A stretch of 45,663 nt of DNA from an uncultured Prevotellaceae bacterium (lineage in GTDB: Bacteria > Bacteroidota > Bacteroidia > Bacteroidales > Bacteroidaceae). A model generated the notes under the pieces. The model was not told where the DNA came from, made no database searches, and worked only from the letters and a program-made list of their open reading frames with translations. The stretch covers positions 1-45,663 of the forward strand of contig CACZCT010000008.1 in assembly GCA_902779745.1 (NCBI GenBank). The letters are read 5' to 3'. Each line of letters starts with the position of its first letter. The stretch's first letter is position 1. Both the position numbers and the translations under genes were made by a program. Below are positions 30,949 to 40,452 of this stretch, piece by piece.

Positions 30949-32802
30949 ATGAGAGATTACAGATTTTTGACACAAGAGGAGATTGAGGTGCTTGAGCGTA
31001 ATAGTTGTTGGGCAGAGGACTGGAATCGTGTGATGGTGGCTGAGGCTTTCAAGCCTTATGGTTTTCACCGTGTATTGTTCTATGGCGACATCCGTCTGGG
31101 TTCCTTCGACAAACAGGTGGAGGTGACTAAGGGCTTCACCAAGCATGCAGGGATCAATGATGCCACGTTGCGTAATGTGACAGTGGGAAATGACTGCCTC
31201 ATCGAAAAGATAGGTAACTTCATCAACAACTATACAATCGGTGACGACTGCTACATTTCCAATATCTGTACTTTGGAGACCACGGAGGGTGCCACCTATG
31301 GCGAGGGACACATGGTGTCTGTGTTGAACGAGATGGGTGATGGTAACGTGATGCTGTTCCACGACTTGAACTCGCAACTGGCCTCCTTCATGGTGAAGCA
31401 TTTCCAGGACAAGGTACTGAAAGACAATATCACCAGACTAATCAATGAGGAGATCCGTTTCACGCTTCCGGAGCGTGGCACGATCGGCAATGGCGTGAAG
31501 ATCATTAATACCAAGGAGATTACCAATACCGTAGTGAAGGACGACTGTGAGATCAATGGTGCGGCCCGTTTGAGCGACTGTACCATCATGTCGTCGAAGG
31601 ATGCCTCTGTATATATTGGAACGGGTGTCATCTGTGAGAACTCTATCATCTCTAACGGCTGTTCCATCACCAACTCCGTGAAGATGCAGGACTGCTTTGT
31701 GGGTGAGGCCTGTCAGATTACCAACGGTTTCACGGCGGAGGCGAGTGTGTTCTTTGCCAACTCCTTTATGGCTAATGGCGAGGCCTGTGCTGCTTTCTGC
31801 GGCCCGTTCTCTGCCTCTCACCATAAGTCCAGTCTGTTGATTGGTGGTGAGTTCTCGTTCTATAACGCCGGCTCCAACACCAACTTTTCCAACCATGCCT
31901 ATAAGATGGGTCCGTTGCACTATGGTACTTTGGAGCGTGGCTCGAAGACGGCAAGTGGTGCCTATGTGCTGATGCCTGCGAAGATTGGTGCCTTCTCTGT
32001 CTGCTTCGGCAAACTGATGAACCATCCGGACATGCGCTGTCTGCCTTTTGCCTATCTGATGGCATACGGAGAGACGATGTATATCGTACCAGGACGTAAC
32101 ATAACGACGGTAGGACTCTATCGTGACATCAAGAAATGGCCCAAGCGTGACAAGCGTGCTGCCGGCAGTCGGAAGAGTATCATCAACTTCGACTGGCTCA
32201 GTCCTTTCACAGTGGGTGAGATAGTGCAGGGTAAGAAAATCCTTGAGGCCTTGCGTCAGGCTGGTGGTGACAATGTGTCCTCATACAACTACCATGAGTA
32301 TATCATCAATGCGTCCTCCCTGCGAAAAGGTATCAAGTACTATGACATCGCCCTGCGTATCTATATGGGTGCCGTTCTGAAACGTGCCATGAAGGGTGGC
32401 TTCCTGGGTAAGCCGACCTCTGATATTGGATTGGGCGACTGGAACGACCTCTCGGGTCTCTTGTTGCCTGCCTCTGAGGAGCAGCGGTTAATCAACGATA
32501 TCAAGAGTGGGAATATCGAGAGTGTCCAGGATATCCTCAATCGTTTTAGGAATATCGATGAGCACTATCGGGAATATCAGTGGACATGGACTTATCGTCT
32601 GATTCTCGACTACTACGGTTTGGACGAGTTGACGGAGCCTGCCATGCAGCGTATCCGTGAGGATTATGTCCGTGCCCGTCGTGCCTGGATCGCCGAGATT
32701 CGTAAGGATGCGGAAAAGGAGTTCGCCATGGGTGATGTTGAACAGGAGGTCTTCGATGACTTTATATCAAAATTAGACCACGAAATAGATTATGAAGATT
32801 AA
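30949..32802 (+). CDS. DUF4954 family left-handed beta-helix protein
   Basis: A 617-residue cytoplasmic protein of the DUF4954 family. It contains a hexapeptide-repeat beta helix, seen as runs with Val/Ile/Cys and Gly/Asn/Asp every six residues (about 80-260, for example TVGNDCLIEKIGNFINNYTIG), as in acyl- and nucleotidyltransferases. A second conserved region (about 290-410) has SHHKSSLLIGGEFSFYNAG, MGPLHYGTLERGSKTASGAYVL and PGRNITTVGLYRD. The C-terminus is helical. The function is unknown; the fold suggests a sugar-nucleotide-linked enzyme. It follows hflX by 24 bp and overlaps the M16 gene by 11 bp. Confidence 0.88.
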   Translation: MRDYRFLTQEEIEVLERNSCWAEDWNRVMVAEAFKPYGFHRVLFYGDIRLGSFDKQVEVTKGFTKHAGINDATLRNVTVGNDCLIEKIGNFINNYTIGDDCYISNICTLETTEGATYGEGHMVSVLNEMGDGNVMLFHDLNSQLASFMVKHFQDKVLKDNITRLINEEIRFTLPERGTIGNGVKIINTKEITNTVVKDDCEINGAARLSDCTIMSSKDASVYIGTGVICENSIISNGCSITNSVKMQDCFVGEACQITNGFTAEASVFFANSFMANGEACAAFCGPFSASHHKSSLLIGGEFSFYNAGSNTNFSNHAYKMGPLHYGTLERGSKTASGAYVLMPAKIGAFSVCFGKLMNHPDMRCLPFAYLMAYGETMYIVPGRNITTVGLYRDIKKWPKRDKRAAGSRKSIINFDWLSPFTVGEIVQGKKILEALRQAGGDNVSSYNYHEYIINASSLRKGIKYYDIALRIYMGAVLKRAMKGGFLGKPTSDIGLGDWNDLSGLLLPASEEQRLINDIKSGNIESVQDILNRFRNIDEHYREYQWTWTYRLILDYYGLDELTEPAMQRIREDYVRARRAWIAEIRKDAEKEFAMGDVEQEVFDDFISKLDHEIDYED

Positions 32803-35701
32803 ACTATTTTTGCTTTTGGCTGTTTACTTTTGGTTGTTTGCTGACAGTGCACAGGCGAAGGATTACAAGTACAAGACTGTTGAGGGCGACTTGACAAAGA
32901 CGCGTATCTATACCTTGGACAACGGACTGAAGGTATATCTCTCCGTCAACAAGGAGAAGCCACGTATCCAGACCTATATCGCTGTACGTACGGGGTCGAA
33001 GAACGATCCTGCGGAGACCACAGGACTGGCTCATTATCTGGAGCACCTGATGTTCAAGGGTACCAAGCTGTTTGGTACGAACAACCCTGTTGCTGAGGCT
33101 CCCCTGCTCGACGAGATAGAGCAGCGTTACGAGAAATATCGTCTGTTGACAGATCCGAAGGCTCGCAAGCAGGCCTATCATGAGATAGACAGCGTGAGCC
33201 AGTTGGCTGCCAAGTATTTCATTCCCAATGAGTATGACAAACTGATGGCAGCCATCGGTGCTGAGGGAACGAACGCCTATACCTCGAATGATGTGACCTG
33301 TTATACGGAGGATATCCCCTCCAACGAGATCGAGAACTGGGCGAAGATACAAAGTGACCGTTTCCAAAACATGGTAATTCGCGGTTTCCATACGGAACTG
33401 GAGGCAGTGTATGAGGAGTATAACATTGGTCTGTCAAATGACATGCGTAAGCTCTTTGCCACAGGTAGTAAGATGCTTTGGCCGAATCATCCCTATGGAC
33501 TTCAGACCACCATCGGCACACAGGAGCACTTGAAGAATCCGTCTATCACGAATATCAAGAACTACTTCAAGAAGTGGTATCGCCCCAATAATGTGGCTAT
33601 CTGTATGGCTGGTGACCTTGACCTAGACAAGACCATTGCCATCATCGACCAATATTTCTCTGGTTGGCAACCTGGTGCTGATGTGACTCAGCCCACCTTC
33701 CCAGAACTGTTGCCATTGACATCTCCTAAGGATACGACTGTTGTCGGACTAGAGGCTGAGCAGATATGGATGGCTTGGCGTGCAGAGAAAGCCAATTCGC
33801 TGCAGGCTGATACATTACAACTTCTTGAAGACGTGTTGAGCAATGGTCGTGCAGGTCTCTTCGACCTCGATTTGAACCAGACGATGAAGGTACAGCGAGC
33901 CAATGGCGGTGTAGAGTTGTTGCACGACTATAGCGGTTTCCTGTTGATGGGAACACCCAAGCAAGGACAGAGCCTCGATGAGGTGAAGAGTCTGATGCTG
34001 GGCGAGATAGATAAACTGAAGAAGGGCGACTTCCCTGATAACTTGCTGCCCAGTATCATCAACAATAAGAAACGTAGTTATTATGAGTTGATAGAGAGTA
34101 ACCGAGGACGTGCCGACATGTTTGTGGATGCCTTTATCAATGAGGTAGACTGGAAACAGGAAGTAGGTAAGATTGATCGTATCTCTAAGATAACGAAACA
34201 GGAAATCGTAGACTTCGCCAACAAATTCTTTACCGATGGCTATATTTTGGTGTATAAGAAACAGGGTGTTGACAGCCTGCAGAAGAAGATAGACAAGCCA
34301 GCCATTACACCGATACCAGCCAATCGTGATATGATGAGTCGGTTTGTGAAGGATATCCAGAACGCAAAGGTAGAGCCTATCCAGCCGAAGTTCGTGGACT
34401 TCAAGAAGGATATGACCATTGCGAAGACGAAGAAAGGGCTGCCTCTCTATTATGTGAAAAATGAGGAAAATGGACTTTTCCAATTGACTTTCCGCTATGA
34501 GTTCGGACAGAGTGCAGATAACCGCTATGATGTGGCCAGTCAGTACCTGAACTTCTTAGGCACAGACAAGATGAGTGCAGCCGAGTTGAAGCAGAATTTC
34601 TATGAGATGGCATGTAACTTCTCGGTTTACGTAGGTGATAATACCATTACTGTTAGTCTCAGAGGCTTGAATGAGAATATGCAGCCGGCACTCGCTTTGT
34701 TGGATGATGCATTGAATCATATTCAGGTGGACAAAGAGGCTTACGAAGCCTTAGTCATGAGAATCCTGAAAGGTCGTGAGGATGCCAAGAAGAACCAGCG
34801 TTGGTATTATAGTACACTCTGTGAGTATGGTATCTATGGTCCTCGTAACTCTGAACGTGATATCGTCAGTGAACAGCAACTTAAGGATATGGATCCTCAG
34901 GTGTTTGTGGACTTGGTGAAAGGTCTCAGCAACTATGAGCACAGTGTGAACTATTACGGTCCACTGAGTGTGGATGAGCTGACGGCGATCATTGACAAGA
35001 CCCACCAGACTGCCACGAAGTTACAGTCTGTTCCTCAGAATAACTACTACGTGAGACAGGAAGCTAAAGAAAATGAGGTATGGATTGCTCCTTTCGATGC
35101 CAAGAATATCTATATGCGTGGTTACCATAATGAGGGACGCGACTGGAATGTCGACGAGGCTGCTATCGTAGGTGTGTTCAATGAGTACTTTGGTGGTGGC
35201 ATGAATGGTATCGTCTTTCAGGAGATGCGTGAGGCTCGTGGTTTGGCTTATAATGCCTCTGCTGGTTATAGTAGTGCCAGCAGAAAGGGTGAGAAAGTGG
35301 CTTTCTTTACCCATATCATCACTCAGAACGACAAGATGATGGATTGTATCAACCATTTCAAGGAGATTATGGATGAGATGCCAGCCAGTGAGAATGCTTT
35401 TAAGATTGCCAAGGAGGGACTTACCAAGCAACTTGCTAGTTTGCGTATTACAAAGATGGGTATCATCAATCGTTGGCATGCGATGAAGCAGTTGGGGCTT
35501 GACTACGATTTGAACCAGAAAATCTACGAGGGTCTGGACAAGGTGACACTTCAGGATATCGTGAACTTTGAAAAGGCTAATATGGCAAACAAACCACTCC
35601 GCTATATGATTTTGGGTGATGAGAAGGAACTTGATATAAAGGCGTTAGAGGAAATAGGTCCGATTAAACGTCTTACTACAGAAGAAGTCTTTGGATATTA
35701 A
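32792..35701 (+). CDS. Exported M16-family zinc metallopeptidase
   Basis: A 969-residue peptidase with two tandem M16 (insulinase/pitrilysin) modules. A signal peptide is at 1-22 (FWLFADSAQA|K). The inverted zinc motif HYLEH is at 81-85, with the third ligand expected in TELEAVYEEY (about 204-209). The C-terminal half (from about 530) is the inactive module, with the EMREARGLAYNASAGYSS block that helps bind substrate. It probably degrades peptides in the periplasm. It overlaps DUF4954 by 11 bp and precedes the fumarase by 13 bp, so all belong to the hflX operon. Confidence 0.93.
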   Translation: MKIKLFLLLAVYFWLFADSAQAKDYKYKTVEGDLTKTRIYTLDNGLKVYLSVNKEKPRIQTYIAVRTGSKNDPAETTGLAHYLEHLMFKGTKLFGTNNPVAEAPLLDEIEQRYEKYRLLTDPKARKQAYHEIDSVSQLAAKYFIPNEYDKLMAAIGAEGTNAYTSNDVTCYTEDIPSNEIENWAKIQSDRFQNMVIRGFHTELEAVYEEYNIGLSNDMRKLFATGSKMLWPNHPYGLQTTIGTQEHLKNPSITNIKNYFKKWYRPNNVAICMAGDLDLDKTIAIIDQYFSGWQPGADVTQPTFPELLPLTSPKDTTVVGLEAEQIWMAWRAEKANSLQADTLQLLEDVLSNGRAGLFDLDLNQTMKVQRANGGVELLHDYSGFLLMGTPKQGQSLDEVKSLMLGEIDKLKKGDFPDNLLPSIINNKKRSYYELIESNRGRADMFVDAFINEVDWKQEVGKIDRISKITKQEIVDFANKFFTDGYILVYKKQGVDSLQKKIDKPAITPIPANRDMMSRFVKDIQNAKVEPIQPKFVDFKKDMTIAKTKKGLPLYYVKNEENGLFQLTFRYEFGQSADNRYDVASQYLNFLGTDKMSAAELKQNFYEMACNFSVYVGDNTITVSLRGLNENMQPALALLDDALNHIQVDKEAYEALVMRILKGREDAKKNQRWYYSTLCEYGIYGPRNSERDIVSEQQLKDMDPQVFVDLVKGLSNYEHSVNYYGPLSVDELTAIIDKTHQTATKLQSVPQNNYYVRQEAKENEVWIAPFDAKNIYMRGYHNEGRDWNVDEAAIVGVFNEYFGGGMNGIVFQEMREARGLAYNASAGYSSASRKGEKVAFFTHIITQNDKMMDCINHFKEIMDEMPASENAFKIAKEGLTKQLASLRITKMGIINRWHAMKQLGLDYDLNQKIYEGLDKVTLQDIVNFEKANMANKPLRYMILGDEKELDIKALEEIGPIKRLTTEEVFGY

Positions 35702-35714
35702 TAACTAAATAAAT

Positions 35715-37373
35715 ATGAAGAATATGGCACAACCAGTTGATTTTAAGTATGCCCCGATGTTCCAGGTGGGCGAGGACAAGACGGAGTACCGCTTGTTGAG
35801 TAAGGAAGGCGTGACAACGTCAGAGTTTGAAGGCAAGGAAATCGTGAAGGTCTCGAAGGAGGCACTGACACTGCTTGCCCAGCAGGCTTTCCACGATGTG
35901 GAGTTCATGCTGCGCCGTGAGCATAACGAGCAGGTGGCTAAGATACTGAAAGACCCTGAGGCTTCGGAGAACGACAAGTATGTCGCCCTGCAGTTCCTGC
36001 GTAATGCGGAGGTCGCTGCCAAGGGTATTCTACCTTTCTGCCAGGATACGGGTACGGCAATTATCCATGGTGAGAAGGGACAGCAGGTATGGACGGGCTT
36101 TGAGGATGAGGAAGCGCTCTCTCGTGGTGTCTACAATACCTTTACCCAGGACAACCTGCGTTACTCGCAGAATGCACCGCTGAATATGTATGATGAGGTG
36201 AATACCCGTTGTAACCTGCCTGCCCAGATCGATATTGAGGCAACAGAGGGTGCAGAGTATAAGTTCGTGATGGTTGCCAAGGGTGGCGGCTCTGCCAACA
36301 AAACTTATTTCTATCCTATGACGAAGGCCACCATCCAGAACGAGGGAACACTCCTCCCGTTCCTTGTGGAGAAGATGAAGTCATTGGGTACAGCAGCATG
36401 TCCTCCCTATCATATCGCTTTTGTCATCGGTGGTACCTCTGCGGAGAAGAACCTGCTGACAGTGAAGCTCGCCTCAATTAAGTTCTATGATGGTCTGCCT
36501 ACCACAGGTGATGAGACAGGTCGTGCCTTCCGTGACACCGACCTGGAGAATAAGCTGTTGGAGGAGGCTCATAAGATTGGACTGGGTGCCCAGTTCGGTG
36601 GTAAGGCCCTTGCCCACGACATCCGTGTTATCCGTCTGCCGCGTCATGGTGCCTCTTGTCCTATTGGTATGGGCGTCTCTTGTTCTGCCGACCGTAATAT
36701 CAAGGCAAAGATCAACCGTGATGGCATTTGGCTGGAGAAGATGGACAGTAATCCTACCGAACTGATTCCAGAGGAGTTGCGTCGTCCCGGTGAGGGAGGT
36801 AAGGGTATTGAGATCGACCTTAACGAGGGTATTGATGCCGTTCGTGCTGAGTTGTCTAAGTATCCCGTTTCCACGAGGGTCAACCTGAAGGGAACTATCA
36901 TCGTAGCTCGTGATATTGCCCATGCCAAACTGAAGGCTCGTCTGGATGCCGGTGAGGGAATGCCTGACTACTTCAAGAAATATCCAGTGCTATATGCAGG
37001 ACCAGCCAAGACCCCAGAAGGCTATCCCTGTGGTTCGATGGGACCGACTACCGCCAACCGTATGGATCCGTATGTGGATGAGTTCCAGGACAACGGTGCC
37101 TCTCTGGTGATGATAGCCAAGGGTAATCGCTCTGATGTGGTAACTGAGGCATGTAGGAAGCATGGTGGTTTCTACCTCGGCACTATCGGAGGTGTGGCTG
37201 CCGTCCTCTCTCAGAGTTCTATTAAGAGTATCGAGTGTGTGGAATATCCTGAACTCGGTATGGAGGCTATCTGGAAGATTGAGGTGGAGGATTTCCCCGC
37301 CTTTATCCTCGTGGATGACAAGGGTAACGACTTCTTCAAGCAGTTGAAGCCCTGGTGTCCGAATGCAAAATAG
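35715..37373 (+). CDS. Class I fumarate hydratase (4Fe-4S)
   Basis: Interconverts fumarate and malate; in Prevotella-type metabolism it works in the reductive branch that makes succinate. It has 552 residues, near E. coli FumA/FumB (548), with the two domains of class I enzymes fused. The three cluster Cys are expected in [17 protein letters not shown] and [10 protein letters not shown]; all three motifs are present. [17 protein letters not shown] and IGGTSAEKN are also family-typical. An alternative start at 35724 is in frame. It is an oxygen-sensitive type, consistent with an anaerobe. It follows the M16 gene by 13 bp. Confidence 0.95.
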   Translation: MKNMAQPVDFKYAPMFQVGEDKTEYRLLSKEGVTTSEFEGKEIVKVSKEALTLLAQQAFHDVEFMLRREHNEQVAKILKDPEASENDKYVALQFLRNAEVAAKGILPFCQDTGTAIIHGEKGQQVWTGFEDEEALSRGVYNTFTQDNLRYSQNAPLNMYDEVNTRCNLPAQIDIEATEGAEYKFVMVAKGGGSANKTYFYPMTKATIQNEGTLLPFLVEKMKSLGTAACPPYHIAFVIGGTSAEKNLLTVKLASIKFYDGLPTTGDETGRAFRDTDLENKLLEEAHKIGLGAQFGGKALAHDIRVIRLPRHGASCPIGMGVSCSADRNIKAKINRDGIWLEKMDSNPTELIPEELRRPGEGGKGIEIDLNEGIDAVRAELSKYPVSTRVNLKGTIIVARDIAHAKLKARLDAGEGMPDYFKKYPVLYAGPAKTPEGYPCGSMGPTTANRMDPYVDEFQDNGASLVMIAKGNRSDVVTEACRKHGGFYLGTIGGVAAVLSQSSIKSIECVEYPELGMEAIWKIEVEDFPAFILVDDKGNDFFKQLKPWCPNAK

Positions 37374-37379
37374 GTGTAC

Positions 37380-38954
37380 ATGAAGAAAGTTCTATTATAC
37401 GGACTGTTGCTGATGCTCCTGCCCTTGCGCTCTTTGGCACAGGGGGAGGAGTTGACGATTATCAAGGGAGACTGTACTCCCGGACTCTCCGAGGATACGG
37501 ATAATCCCCGTCGTGCCTCCCGTCGTTTGCCAGCACCCAGTACGTTGTGGGACAAGGACAGGATATACCACCAATTGGTCATCTTATTTTATTTCTCCGA
37601 TACGGAGTTCCTTGAAGAACATACGAAGGAGTATTATGAGAAGATTCTCAATGAGGCAGGCTATAATGAAGGAGAGGGATTAGGTTGTATGGCGGATTAT
37701 TTCCGAGCGCAGTCGAATGGTCTGTTAAACCTCCAGCTTGATGTCTATGGTCCCTATCAGGTGAGTACTAAGGCGTGTCCTAGTGAAAATCCGACATCAT
37801 CGACGAAATACTATGGTAGAGATGCTATGCAAGAAGCAACAAATCTGTTTTTAGTAGACCATCCTGAGATAGATTTTTCCCAGTATGACTGGAATGGTGA
37901 CGGCTATGTGAACCAGGTTTTGTTTATCAATGCAGGAGTGTCAGGAAATGTGTTTCATACGTCTGCCTATGGGCATATCTGGCCCAATACATCCTCGTTT
38001 GCCACTATCACGACTCCTGACGGTAAGAAAATCAGCAGTTATACTATCAGTGCAGAATACTTTACGATCGCCAGATCGTGTGGTATCGGTACTGTCTGTC
38101 ATGAGTTTTCGCATAGTCTGGGACTGCCAGATATCTATCCTGTCGCCAAAAATCAGGGTTATTCCGTTTGTGATAGTTGGGACTTGATGGATGGTGGCAA
38201 CTATACCAACTGGGGATGGTGTCCGCCAAACTTTACTGCGTTGGAGAAATATCTGCTAGGATGGGTGGATTTTACGGAACTGGAGGAAGCGGCTTCCGTT
38301 GTTGACATGAAACCCGCATCGGAGGGTGGGGAAGTCTATCGTGTCAAACATTCCGATTCTGAGTGGCTGTTACTTGAGAACCGCCAGCAAATAGGCTGGG
38401 ATGCTGGCTCTCCGGGAAAAGGACTGGTCATTTATCATGTGAACTACGACGGTTCTGTATGGCGTAATAACTCCGTGAATAATGATAAGGCTAGGCGTCG
38501 TTTCCACCTCGTTTATGCCGACAACATGGACTATGATGCTTGGGATGACTATATCTCAGTCAATGGTTTGAGCACTTATGTAAACAATAATAGGATGAAT
38601 AGTCGTTATCTCAGTACTTCCCCCTATCCTTATATCTCTGAGGATGCGGTCAACAATGAGTTGACGGATGATTCTACACCACCTGCTACGATGTTCTATC
38701 CAAATTTGGATGGTAACTTGCAACTAGGAAAGCCAATCACCAATATCCAGATGACAGATGAGGGACTGATTTCTTTCGATTTTATGGGAGGTACGACAGA
38801 CATCAAGGTTCTCATGAAATATCCAATGATTGACGAACGGCAGGTCTATGACTTGTCAGGTCGTATGGTGAAGATGCCGCAATCCGGAAATATCTATATC
38901 TTCCGGAATCCTGATGGGACTGCACAAAAACAAGTATATCATGATGCGAAGTAA
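37380..38954 (+). CDS. Secreted M6-family metalloprotease, copy 1
   Basis: A 524-residue secreted zinc protease of the M6 (immune inhibitor A-like) family. A signal peptide is at 1-21 (ending RSLA|Q). The zinc motif HEFSH is at 241-245, in GTVCHEFSHSLGLPD, with the Met-turn-like SWDLMDGGNY downstream. A DWNGDGYVN segment before it could bind calcium. The C-terminal part (about 440-520) ends in a beta domain, with VYDLSGRMVKMPQSGNIYIF resembling Prevotella type IX secretion sorting domains. I use ATG 37380; a GTG at 37374 abuts the fumarase stop. Its last 14 bases overlap the second copy. It is a tandem paralogue of the next gene. Confidence 0.92.
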   Translation: MKKVLLYGLLLMLLPLRSLAQGEELTIIKGDCTPGLSEDTDNPRRASRRLPAPSTLWDKDRIYHQLVILFYFSDTEFLEEHTKEYYEKILNEAGYNEGEGLGCMADYFRAQSNGLLNLQLDVYGPYQVSTKACPSENPTSSTKYYGRDAMQEATNLFLVDHPEIDFSQYDWNGDGYVNQVLFINAGVSGNVFHTSAYGHIWPNTSSFATITTPDGKKISSYTISAEYFTIARSCGIGTVCHEFSHSLGLPDIYPVAKNQGYSVCDSWDLMDGGNYTNWGWCPPNFTALEKYLLGWVDFTELEEAASVVDMKPASEGGEVYRVKHSDSEWLLLENRQQIGWDAGSPGKGLVIYHVNYDGSVWRNNSVNNDKARRRFHLVYADNMDYDAWDDYISVNGLSTYVNNNRMNSRYLSTSPYPYISEDAVNNELTDDSTPPATMFYPNLDGNLQLGKPITNIQMTDEGLISFDFMGGTTDIKVLMKYPMIDERQVYDLSGRMVKMPQSGNIYIFRNPDGTAQKQVYHDAK

Positions 38955-40431
38955 ATGTAGTCTCATATTTCTGTTCTTGTTGTCGTTCTTCATGACGGCC
39001 ATGGCACAAGACGAAGTCCGTCTGAGAAACTGTCGACGTGGAACACCTCGTCCGGCAGAAGGACTTCATCATGCCGCACATCTTTCCAGGACTCCTGGTG
39101 GTAACTTTTACAAGGGCGATCGTCATCAGTTGGTTGTTTTGGTGGATTTTGCCGACAGGTCGTTTAAAGATGATGAGACGACAACGATGGATTTGTGGAA
39201 TAAGGTTTTCAATGCAGAGAATTACACAGAGGCACCTTATAAAGGTTCCATACATGACTATTTCTATGCCCAGAGTTATGCGCTGTTTAATTTGATGTTT
39301 GATTTGCAGTATGTGCAACTCAGTGAGAATTGTGAGAAATATCGTAGCTGGGACAGGAGCTATGGGGATGCCGCTAATGATGACGAGAACTCCCAGTATC
39401 TGGTACAGGATATTATGGAAGTGCTTAAGACGCGTGACATCGATTGGAGTCTGTATGACTGGAATGGTGACGGCTATGTCAACCAGTTGATTATTGTCTA
39501 TGCAGGAAAGGGCATGAACGACGGTGGTGGCAAAGATAGTATATGGCCGCACCAATGGTGGCTCAGTGAACATCTGAAGGATAGACAGTCAGGTGTCTAT
39601 TGTGACCCTATAAAAGTAAACTATAGTGACAAGGACTATCTGGTTGACTGTTACTGTACGGCAGAGGAGATAGGGGGTACTTCTGCTTCTTTTGGCACCA
39701 TCTGTCATGAATACTCCCACTGCTTCGGATTTCCGGACTTCTATTATGGTTCCATCAAATATGTCGGATACTGGGATTTGATGGACTATGGTAACTATAA
39801 TGGTGGCGGCTACTGTCCTGCAGGCTATTCGGCACACGAACGGTGGCTCATGGATTGGCTGACTCCCACAGAGCTTACTACTGCTGCCACGATGACTGGT
39901 ATTCCTGCACTATGCGATGAGGCACAGGCGTACCTTGTCCGTAATGACGGTTTTGAAAACGAATACTATTTCGTGGAGAACCGTCAGCAGAAGGGATGGG
40001 ATGAAGAACTGCCAGGCAGCGGTATGGTTGTTTTCCATATCGACTATGACCCTGCAGTTTGGGTGAGTACTACAGAGATGACAAACACTCCTTTTAATCA
40101 GCGATATACGATTATTCCTGCTAATAACAAGACAAGTTCATCTTACCAGAGAGGTTGGACTTATCCCTATAATGGCAATAATTTGTTGACGAACGAGTCG
40201 ACACCTGCCGCTACGTTGAAACATGAGAATACCGACGGTACGAATTTTATGAATAAGCCATTGACCAATATGAGCGTCACTGACGGCATCGCCTCGTTTG
40301 ACTTTATGGGTGGTGCAACAGGAATCTTTGAAAAGAAAGTATATGGACAACCCAAGGTCCTTTATGACTTTGGTCCTATTTATATTATAAGAAATGTGCA
40401 AGGAGAAACCAAAAAAGTGATAAAGCATTGA
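38941..40431 (+). CDS. Secreted M6-family metalloprotease, copy 2
   Basis: A 496-residue paralogue of the preceding gene. A signal peptide is at 1-24 (FLLSFFMTAMA|Q). The zinc motif HEYSH is at 256-260, in GTICHEYSHCFGFPD, with YWDLMDYGNYNGGGYCPAG following. The DWNGDGYVNQ segment is shared with copy 1, as is the end of the domain (TNMSVTDGIASFDFMGG). Its C-terminus (IYIIRNVQGETKKVIKH) is a shortened sorting-type tail. I start it at ATG 38941 (a second ATG follows directly); the frame extends further upstream only inside copy 1. Its stop codon lies in the loop of a terminator shared with convergent clpB. Confidence 0.92.
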   Translation: MMRSKCSLIFLFLLSFFMTAMAQDEVRLRNCRRGTPRPAEGLHHAAHLSRTPGGNFYKGDRHQLVVLVDFADRSFKDDETTTMDLWNKVFNAENYTEAPYKGSIHDYFYAQSYALFNLMFDLQYVQLSENCEKYRSWDRSYGDAANDDENSQYLVQDIMEVLKTRDIDWSLYDWNGDGYVNQLIIVYAGKGMNDGGGKDSIWPHQWWLSEHLKDRQSGVYCDPIKVNYSDKDYLVDCYCTAEEIGGTSASFGTICHEYSHCFGFPDFYYGSIKYVGYWDLMDYGNYNGGGYCPAGYSAHERWLMDWLTPTELTTAATMTGIPALCDEAQAYLVRNDGFENEYYFVENRQQKGWDEELPGSGMVVFHIDYDPAVWVSTTEMTNTPFNQRYTIIPANNKTSSSYQRGWTYPYNGNNLLTNESTPAATLKHENTDGTNFMNKPLTNMSVTDGIASFDFMGGATGIFEKKVYGQPKVLYDFGPIYIIRNVQGETKKVIKH

Positions 40432-40446
40432 CGCTTTATCACTTTT
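40413..40446. terminator. Bidirectional terminator overlapping the end of M6 copy 2
   Basis: Perfect 14-bp stem AAAAGTGATAAAGC / GCTTTATCACTTTT with a 6-nt loop that holds most of the TGA stop of the M6 gene (40429-40431). It serves both M6 and clpB, which ends at 40453. Confidence 0.85.
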
Positions 40447-40452
40447 CTGATT

